Positions 59,045-64,000 of a stretch of 64,000 bases of DNA are shown here, in pieces. Position 1 is the first letter of the stretch, and each line of letters begins with the position of its first letter. A program made the position numbers and the translations under genes. The stretch is from Chitinophagaceae bacterium. GTDB lineage: Bacteria; Bacteroidota; Bacteroidia; Chitinophagales; Chitinophagaceae. The notes below the pieces were generated by a model. It was not told where the DNA came from. It worked only from the letters and a program-made list of their open reading frames with translations, and ran no database searches. Location: assembly GCA_016713965.1 (NCBI GenBank), contig JADJOC010000009.1, forward strand, positions 310,001 to 374,000, written 5' to 3'.

Positions 59045-59079
59045 CCGCTATTATAAAATTCAGGAAAATAAATTTTTTA

Positions 59080-59757
59080 ATGAAAATCAATATCATCTCC
59101 GTAGTTCCTGATTTATTGCAAAGCCCCTTTGCTCATTCTATTTTAAAAAGGGCAAATGAAAAAGGTTTATTGCAAATAAATATTATCAATTTAAGAGACT
59201 ATACTACTTATGCCAGGGCGCAGGTAGATGATTATGCTTTTGGCGGTGGGGCCGGTATGGTGTTAATGATAGAACCTTTGGTAAATGCTATTGAAAGTTT
59301 GCAAAAAGAAACAACATATGATGAAGTGATTTACCTGACACCCGATGGAAAAACCTTTGATCAAAAAATGGCCAATACTTTATCATTAAAAAATAACTTA
59401 TTATTAATTTGTGGTCATTACAAAGGTATTGACCAACGGGTAAGAGATCATTTTATTACCAAAGAAATAAGCATTGGAGATTATGTATTAAGCGGTGGCG
59501 AACTTGCGGCGGCAGTATTGGCAGATGCCATTGGTCGGTTGATACCGGGGGTATTAAATGATGAAACTTCTGCATTAACAGATTCTTTCCAGGATAATTT
59601 ATTGGCACCACCGGTTTATACAAGACCAGTAGATTTCAGGGGATGGAAAGTGCCTGATATTTTAGTAAGTGGTAATCATAAACTGATTGATGAATGGAGA
59701 CATGAACAGGCAATAAAACATACGATGGAAAAAAGACCTGATTTGATGAATGACTAA
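59080..59757 (+). CDS. trmD: tRNA (guanine-N1-)-methyltransferase TrmD
   Basis: 225 residues, normal length. SPOUT methyltransferase with trefoil-knot motifs LLLICGHYKGIDQRV and IGDYVLSGGELAA, plus DYAFGGGAGMVLMIEP near the N-terminus. Methylates G37 N1 in tRNAs with SAM. Starts 35 bp after the TonB_C gene; ends head-to-head with a convergent methyltransferase with no gap. Intact. Confidence 0.96.
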   Translation: MKINIISVVPDLLQSPFAHSILKRANEKGLLQINIINLRDYTTYARAQVDDYAFGGGAGMVLMIEPLVNAIESLQKETTYDEVIYLTPDGKTFDQKMANTLSLKNNLLLICGHYKGIDQRVRDHFITKEISIGDYVLSGGELAAAVLADAIGRLIPGVLNDETSALTDSFQDNLLAPPVYTRPVDFRGWKVPDILVSGNHKLIDEWRHEQAIKHTMEKRPDLMND

Positions 59758-60432
59758 TTATTTTTTCTTTACCCACAAAAATTCTGCAAAACCTAATACA
59801 TCCCAAAAAATATTCCCCTGTAATTTTTTTCCCTGCAGCCACTTTCCTAAAATGCGAAAAGGCATCGCCATCATAAACCATATATTTCTTCTTAATCCTT
59901 TATTAATAACAATACAATTGTTATTAATAAATAACTGCGATAATTCTTTTACAGTATATACTCTTACATGAGAAGGATCGTCTTTAAAATTTAATGTACC
60001 GTTCATCGAAGGTAGTTTTGTACTTTTAAACCCGGGATACTCTACATACATATAACCACCACTTTTTAATTTAGAAAGCAGGTGTTGTATCACTTCATCG
60101 CCGTTATACAAATGCTCTATCACATGCACCATCCATATGCCATCAAAATAATTATCCGGTATAGATGAAAAATCAAGCTTAGTCAGGTCCATTTCATAAA
60201 ATGCATGCATCAGCCTAAAATCATCCTCACTATTATTATATCCTCTTTCCATATCTACACCGTGATATTCACAACCGGTAAAAACATTTTTAATTTTTGT
60301 AGCAGAATGGTTACCAGCACCAATATCCAGTAACGCAAAATGTTTATTGCCGAATGACCTACGCAAAAAAATAAACTTGGTAATAAAGGATGACGCAAAT
60401 GCTTTTAAATTCATGCCCAAATATAAATGCAA
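59758..60432 (-). CDS. Class I SAM-dependent methyltransferase
   Basis: 224 residues from 60432, or 218 from the Met at 60414 (MNLKAFASSF), the more likely start. Motif I LLDIGAGNHSATKIK, motif II-like GVDMERGY, and IWMVHVIEHLYNGDE. Looks like the ubiE/COQ5-type or Methyltransf_11 group, and the aromatic and basic C-terminus (WFMMAMPFRILGKWLQGKK) suggests membrane or glycan association. Substrate unknown. Stops abutting the trmD stop. Intact. Confidence 0.8.
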   Translation of the reverse strand: MHLYLGMNLKAFASSFITKFIFLRRSFGNKHFALLDIGAGNHSATKIKNVFTGCEYHGVDMERGYNNSEDDFRLMHAFYEMDLTKLDFSSIPDNYFDGIWMVHVIEHLYNGDEVIQHLLSKLKSGGYMYVEYPGFKSTKLPSMNGTLNFKDDPSHVRVYTVKELSQLFINNNCIVINKGLRRNIWFMMAMPFRILGKWLQGKKLQGNIFWDVLGFAEFLWVKKK

Positions 60433-60506
60433 AAAAATTAACTATCAATTATAGTATTATTAAATAACACGTATTTTTAAAGCCTCTATACAAATTAAAA
60501 AACAAT

Positions 60507-62161
60507 ATGAATACTTTTTCTATAAAAGGAAATTTGGTTGACATAATTAATAAAGATATTTATTATGCTGAACTAATAATTGCTGGCGAAAAAATAAAAA
60601 AAATAAACAGGTTAACAAATGTAGCGAAAAAAAAGGAAATCCTATATTTTGCCAGGCTTTATCGATAGTCATATACATATTGAAAGCAGTATGCTGGTAC
60701 CAAGCGAATTCGCAAAGCTGGCTGTGGTGCATGGTACAGTTGCCACCATCAGCGATCCGCATGAGATTGCAAATGTATGTGGTGTGGAAGGAATAAATTT
60801 CATGATTGAAAATGGCAAGACAGTACCTTTTAAGTTTCATTTTGGCGCCCCCAGCTGTGTACCTGCTACAATTTTTGAAACAGCCGGGGCTGAAGTTAAT
60901 GTTGAGGATGTAACGGCACTTTTGCAAAGTGATGATATTTTTTATTTAAGTGAGATGATGAACTTCCCGGTGTGCTAAATAACGATGAAATAGTCGTTAA
61001 AAAAATTATGGCGGCCCAAAAACCAGGCAAACCTGTTGATGGACATGCTCCGGGCTTAAGAAGCGAACTAGCAAAAAAATATATTGATGCCGGGATAACT
61101 ACAGATCATGAATGCTTTACTGCAGAAGAAGCATTGGATAAAATTGCATTCGGCATGAAAATTTTGATAAGGGAAGGAAGTGCTGCAAAAATTTTGAAGC
61201 ATTGATTGATTTATTGCATGACCATCCAGATAAAATTATGTTCTGCAGTGATGACAAACACCCCGACAGCCTGGAAAAAGGCCATATTAATGAACTTTGC
61301 GCCAGGGCTGTAGCCAAAGGCATAGATGTATTTAAGGTTTTACAAGCTGCATGCATTAACCCTGTAGAACATTACAAAATGAATGTAGGCTTATTGCAGG
61401 AAAATGACATGGCCGATTTTATTGTTGTGAATGATCTTGAAAAATTTAATGTTATTAAAACATTTGTTAACGGAATTTTAGTAGCTGAAAAAGGAAAATC
61501 ACTTATAAAAAGTAAGCCTTCTGTAATAATTAATAATTTTAATTGCGAACTGAAGCAACCATCAGATTTTATAATACCCTATAATAAAGAAGAAAGTATA
61601 CCCGTGATAGAAGCTTTAGACGGGCAGCTGATCACTAATAAAATATTTGCTAAGCCATTAATAAAAGATAATAAAATAGTAAGCAATATTGATAATGACA
61701 CTTTAAAAATTGTAGTTGTAAACCGGTATAACAATGCCCTCGTAGCAAAAGCATTTATCAAAAACTTTAATTTAAACAATGGGGCCATTGCATCTTCTGT
61801 AGCACATGACAGTCATAACATAGTAGCCATAGGAGTAGATGATGAAAGTATTTGCAAGGCTGTTAACCTGGTTATAAATGAAAAAGGTGGCATAAGCTGT
61901 GTGGTTTCTGCTGGTTTTGAACAAGCAACAAAAAAAAGCCAGGCTGTATTAGCATTACCTGTGGCAGGGTTGATGAGCAATAGTGATGGATATAAAATAG
62001 CCGCCGATTATACGGCAATAGATACAATGGCAAAAGAATGCCTGGGTTGCACACTTACTGCTCCATTTATGACATTATCATTTATGGCACTCTTGGTAAT
62101 TCCCCACCTAAAATTAAGTGACAGGGGATTATTTGACGGGGATGAGTTTAAATTCATATAA
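60507..62161 (+). CDS. ade: Adenine deaminase, four frame changes
   Basis: Amidohydrolase that converts adenine to hypoxanthine (purine salvage). ATG at 60507: MNTFSIKGNLVDIINKDIYYAELIIAGEKI. Frame changes near 60634, 60652, 60971 (restoring FPGVLNNDEIV) and 61193 (restoring AAKNFEALIDLLHDH). Motifs: PGFIDSHIHIESSM (metal His pair), VATISDPHEIANV, GHAPGL, TTDHECFT and CSDDKHP. The C-terminal domain carries SSVAHDSHNIVAIG. Joined length about 550 residues, normal for Ade. Lesions are mostly homopolymer or repeat positions, so probably consensus errors. Confidence 0.85.
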
Positions 62162-62305
62162 TTATACACTCTCCGGAGATAATTAAACTTTCTTGAATAA
62201 GACATTATTAGATATTATTTTAATATATCTTGGAATATCATAAGATTATTGATTTGTTAAAAAAAAACTACTTTTACAAAAATTTTAAAAATAAAATCTT
62301 AAGAA

Positions 62306-62758
62306 ATGAAAAAAATTCTTTCAGTTTTTTTAGTTGCGGGTATTTTAGTTGCCTGTGATGATTCTAAAAAGAAACTACTCACTACTACAACAGGAACAAC
62401 TACAACAGAATCGAAAACTGATACTGCCAGTGTTACTACTCCTGCTGCTGATTCAAAAACAACTACAACTACCACTACTACAACAGCTGCACCGGCAGGT
62501 TTGGAAGTACCTAAATTTACTGATGCAGAAGTACAAAAATTTGCTGAAGACTATGCAGCTTATGCAGCTATGGCAATAAAATGGAAAGATGATATGTCAA
62601 AATTAGAAGAAATTAACACTACAAGAGGTGCCCTTACAGCCAGGCAGGTAGATTTAGCTACGAAGAAAAAATTACCAAAAACTCCCGAAGAACAAGACAA
62701 ATTAAACGATTATATCTCTAAAGCTGATGATGTTATATCAGCTGCAGATTCAGAATAG
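62306..62758 (+). CDS. Small lipoprotein with Thr-rich linker (paralogue 1)
   Basis: 150 residues. Lipobox LVAC (Cys17). Then a Thr/Ser/Ala-rich low-complexity linker (about 25-65, with a run of nine Thr), then a helical domain starting VPKFTDAEVQKFAEDYAAYAA. Homologous to the next gene in signal peptide, linker style and helical domain. Predicted outer-membrane or periplasmic lipoprotein; unknown function. A strong hairpin terminator follows 14 bp after the stop. Intact. Confidence 0.75.
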   Translation: MKKILSVFLVAGILVACDDSKKKLLTTTTGTTTTESKTDTASVTTPAADSKTTTTTTTTTAAPAGLEVPKFTDAEVQKFAEDYAAYAAMAIKWKDDMSKLEEINTTRGALTARQVDLATKKKLPKTPEEQDKLNDYISKADDVISAADSE

Positions 62759-62771
62759 GATATTTTACTTT

Positions 62772-62816
62772 AAAATTATAAAGGCCACCTTTGACTATGG
62801 TGGCCTTTATAATTTT
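62772..62816 (+). terminator. Intrinsic terminator between the paralogous lipoprotein genes
   Basis: 18-bp perfect stem: AAAATTATAAAGGCCACC (62772-62789) pairs with 62799-62816, loop TTTGACTAT. Clearly separates the two transcripts. Confidence 0.9.
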
Positions 62817-62848
62817 AAAATAAAAAACTATGATTTTAGAAAAAACCC

Positions 62849-62856
62849 TATATTTG
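62849..62856 (+). promoter_or_regulatory. Putative -7 element for lipoprotein paralogue 2
   Basis: TATATTTG fits TAnnTTTG, 33 bp upstream of the ATG at 62889 and downstream of a terminator, supporting an independent promoter. No clear -33 TTTG. Confidence 0.45.
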
Positions 62857-62888
62857 CAAAAATTTTTAAAAATTTAAATAACAACACA

Positions 62889-63296
62889 ATGAAAAAATTT
62901 CTTTCAGTTTTTTTAGTTGCAGGCATACTAGTTGCTTGTGATGATTCTAAGAAATCAGAAACTAAAACAGAAACTACTACTGAGACAAAAGCTGATGCCA
63001 AAGGCACTGATGCTGATTCTAAAGTTTCTACCACCACTACTACTAATACATCTGTAGAAGTTCCAAAATTTTCTAACGATGAAATAACGAAAATGGCTCA
63101 AGAATATGCTGTTTTTATGAGTGAAATGACAGCCGCATCTAGCGATCCAGCTAAAGTGGAAGAATATACTAAAAAAGCTACAGAATGGGGAACTAAAATG
63201 CAAACTGCAATGACTAAATTTACTCCGGAAGATGTAACAAAATGGACTGAATTTACTACAGCTCTAGCTAAAGCTCAAACTACTAAAAATGACTAA
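62889..63296 (+). CDS. Small lipoprotein with Thr-rich linker (paralogue 2)
   Basis: 135 residues; start ATG 62889 chosen because the lipobox signal (MKKFLSVFLVAGILVACDDS) begins there; an open frame extends upstream to 62727 without support. Thr/Lys/Glu-rich linker (about 22-57), then VEVPKFSNDEITKMAQEYAVFMSEM and a helical C-terminus. Nucleotides of the signal peptide region are nearly identical to paralogue 1, suggesting recent duplication or gene conversion. Likely envelope lipoprotein of unknown function. Intact. Confidence 0.75.
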   Translation: MKKFLSVFLVAGILVACDDSKKSETKTETTTETKADAKGTDADSKVSTTTTTNTSVEVPKFSNDEITKMAQEYAVFMSEMTAASSDPAKVEEYTKKATEWGTKMQTAMTKFTPEDVTKWTEFTTALAKAQTTKND

Positions 63297-63331
63297 GTAA
63301 TTAAATTGTTTATTATTTTTAGAAATAATAT

Positions 63332-63368
63332 AAAAAAAGTCACTAATAATTCAGTGACTTTTTTTTAT
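63332..63368. terminator. Bidirectional intrinsic terminator
   Basis: AAAAAAAGTCACT pairs with AGTGACTTTTTTT around a TAATAATTC-type loop. It lies between the convergent lipoprotein genes, with A/T tracts on both sides. Confidence 0.85.
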
Positions 63369-63386
63369 ATTAATATTCATTTACTA

Positions 63387-63806
63387 TTATTTGCTACCTA
63401 CAACCTTCACTATTATGTTACTTGTTCCTTTAGGTGCGAAATACTTGGTTTTATGATTAGTTGAACTGCCCGGAGATAAGCTTTCATAAATTGTTTCTTT
63501 ATCTTCTTCCAATAAAGTGCCTGTTTTACTATAAAACGATAATTGTATATCTACATCTTTATATATACATACTTTTGCATTATTGGCAATAATAACTTTT
63601 ACCACTGTCTGGCCCAGTAAATTTTTTTTGTCGCTCGCTGATACTGTTAAAAAACGCTCAGGGTTTTTCCTTTCAACTTCTTCTAAATTTTCTTTTGTCA
63701 GTTCATATTTATCTTTTGCTTTTGGTGTGCCTTCTTTAGTATCATTACTGGTACAAGAAATAAAAAAAGTAAAAATAAGAATTGTAAAAACTATATGTTG
63801 CTTCAT
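63387..63806 (-). CDS. Small lipoprotein of unknown function
   Basis: 139 residues. Lipobox FFISC (Cys18). Lys/Glu-rich spacer, then a predicted beta-sandwich (LGQTVVKVIIANNAKVCIYKDVDIQLSFYS, SSTNHKTKYFAPKGTSNIIVKVVGSK) like a small FxLYD or Ig-type domain. No named family. Convergent with lipoprotein paralogue 2. Intact. Confidence 0.65.
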   Translation of the reverse strand: MKQHIVFTILIFTFFISCTSNDTKEGTPKAKDKYELTKENLEEVERKNPERFLTVSASDKKNLLGQTVVKVIIANNAKVCIYKDVDIQLSFYSKTGTLLEEDKETIYESLSPGSSTNHKTKYFAPKGTSNIIVKVVGSK

Positions 63807-63940
63807 TTTGAGTGATATTTAATACAATAAAAATAAATCTATTTGAAATAGTTTGTTAAAAATAATAACAGGCGCATGGTTTTTTTATTTTAGTTTTGTT
63901 TAAACAGCAAATTAATAATGTATAGATAAAGACGAATATT

Positions 63941-64000
63941 GTATGTAGTACAAGAGCCTGCCCCCCGCCTTCGGAAGGGGCAGGCTACAACAATGATGAT
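63941..64000 (+). repeat. GTACAAG repeat family with hairpin insert, at right edge
   Basis: GTATGTAGTACAAGAGCCTG, then a hairpin AGCCTGCCCC ... GGGGCAGGCT around CCGCCTTCGGA, then ACAACAATGATGAT. Same layout as 41917-42004; may continue past the window. Confidence 0.65.

Noticed and set aside
1..64000. CRISPR array
   Set aside because: No set of identical direct repeats with regular unique spacers was found; the repeats present are dispersed or palindromic.
1..64000. tRNA or rRNA genes
   Set aside because: No cloverleaf-like GC-rich 75-bp block or rRNA signature was seen in any gap. A covariance search would settle it.

Overview
The window (about 36% GC by eye) is chromosomal DNA of a Bacteroidota bacterium, most likely family Chitinophagaceae. 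Support: type IX secretion (T9SS) C-terminal sorting domains on three large secreted proteins, Bacteroidota promoter elements (TAnnTTTG), the orders bamD-rpoZ-coaBC-porD and infA-rpmJ-rpsM-rpsK-rpsD-rpoA-rplQ-carA, and many lipoproteins and TonB-type proteins. The family-level placement is inference.

Layout. 1-5.6 kb: two tandem LTA-synthase-like membrane phosphotransferases, a PAP2 phosphatase and a CNNM/CBS membrane protein. 5.7-10.5 kb: DUF6702 protein, HupE/UreJ-like permease, M1 metallopeptidase and a secreted esterase, with dispersed repeats around the peptidase. 10.7-15.9 kb (minus strand): bamD-rpoZ-coaBC-porD-DUF4296-scoA-scoB. 16.4-21.6 kb: an OmpA-like protein, then polyprenyl synthetase, recJ and a methyltransferase on the plus strand. 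21.9-33.1 kb: htpG, two giant T9SS proteins, a PolB-like exonuclease and a lipoprotein hydrolase. 33.3-41.7 kb: fusA, carA and the distal end of the ribosomal protein/RNA polymerase alpha cluster down to infA. 42-51.8 kb: hmgA, a TonB-dependent receptor, rpe, a TPR lipoprotein, a beta-propeller protein, a phosphodiesterase, an NlpC/P60 hydrolase, an ECF sigma factor with a membrane partner, and a predicted outer-membrane protein. 51.9-64 kb: a pappalysin-like T9SS protease, a DPP4-like S9 peptidase, an S4 RNA-binding protein, two secreted TonB_C-domain proteins, trmD, a methyltransferase, adenine deaminase and three small lipoproteins.

Two properties dominate. First, at least 15 genes carry one or more single-base indels, mostly in homopolymers, including housekeeping genes (rpe, polyprenyl synthetase). 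I read these as mainly consensus errors of a long-read assembly. Four conserved genes also seem to lack an internal block of roughly 35-90 codons. Broken genes are annotated as one locus each. Second, gaps between genes are rich in dispersed palindromic repeats: a GTACAAG...GAGTGAC family, AGCTCCgnAGGAGC palindromes, a nested GC-rich inverted repeat and long perfect hairpins.

I found no CRISPR array, rRNA, tRNA, recognisable IS transposase, phage or defence island. I see no strong evidence of a new multi-gene system. The best leads are the repeat families, the DUF6702-HupE-M1 neighbourhood, the hairpin between the ompA-like and polyprenyl synthetase promoters, and the small paralogous lipoprotein and TonB_C families.
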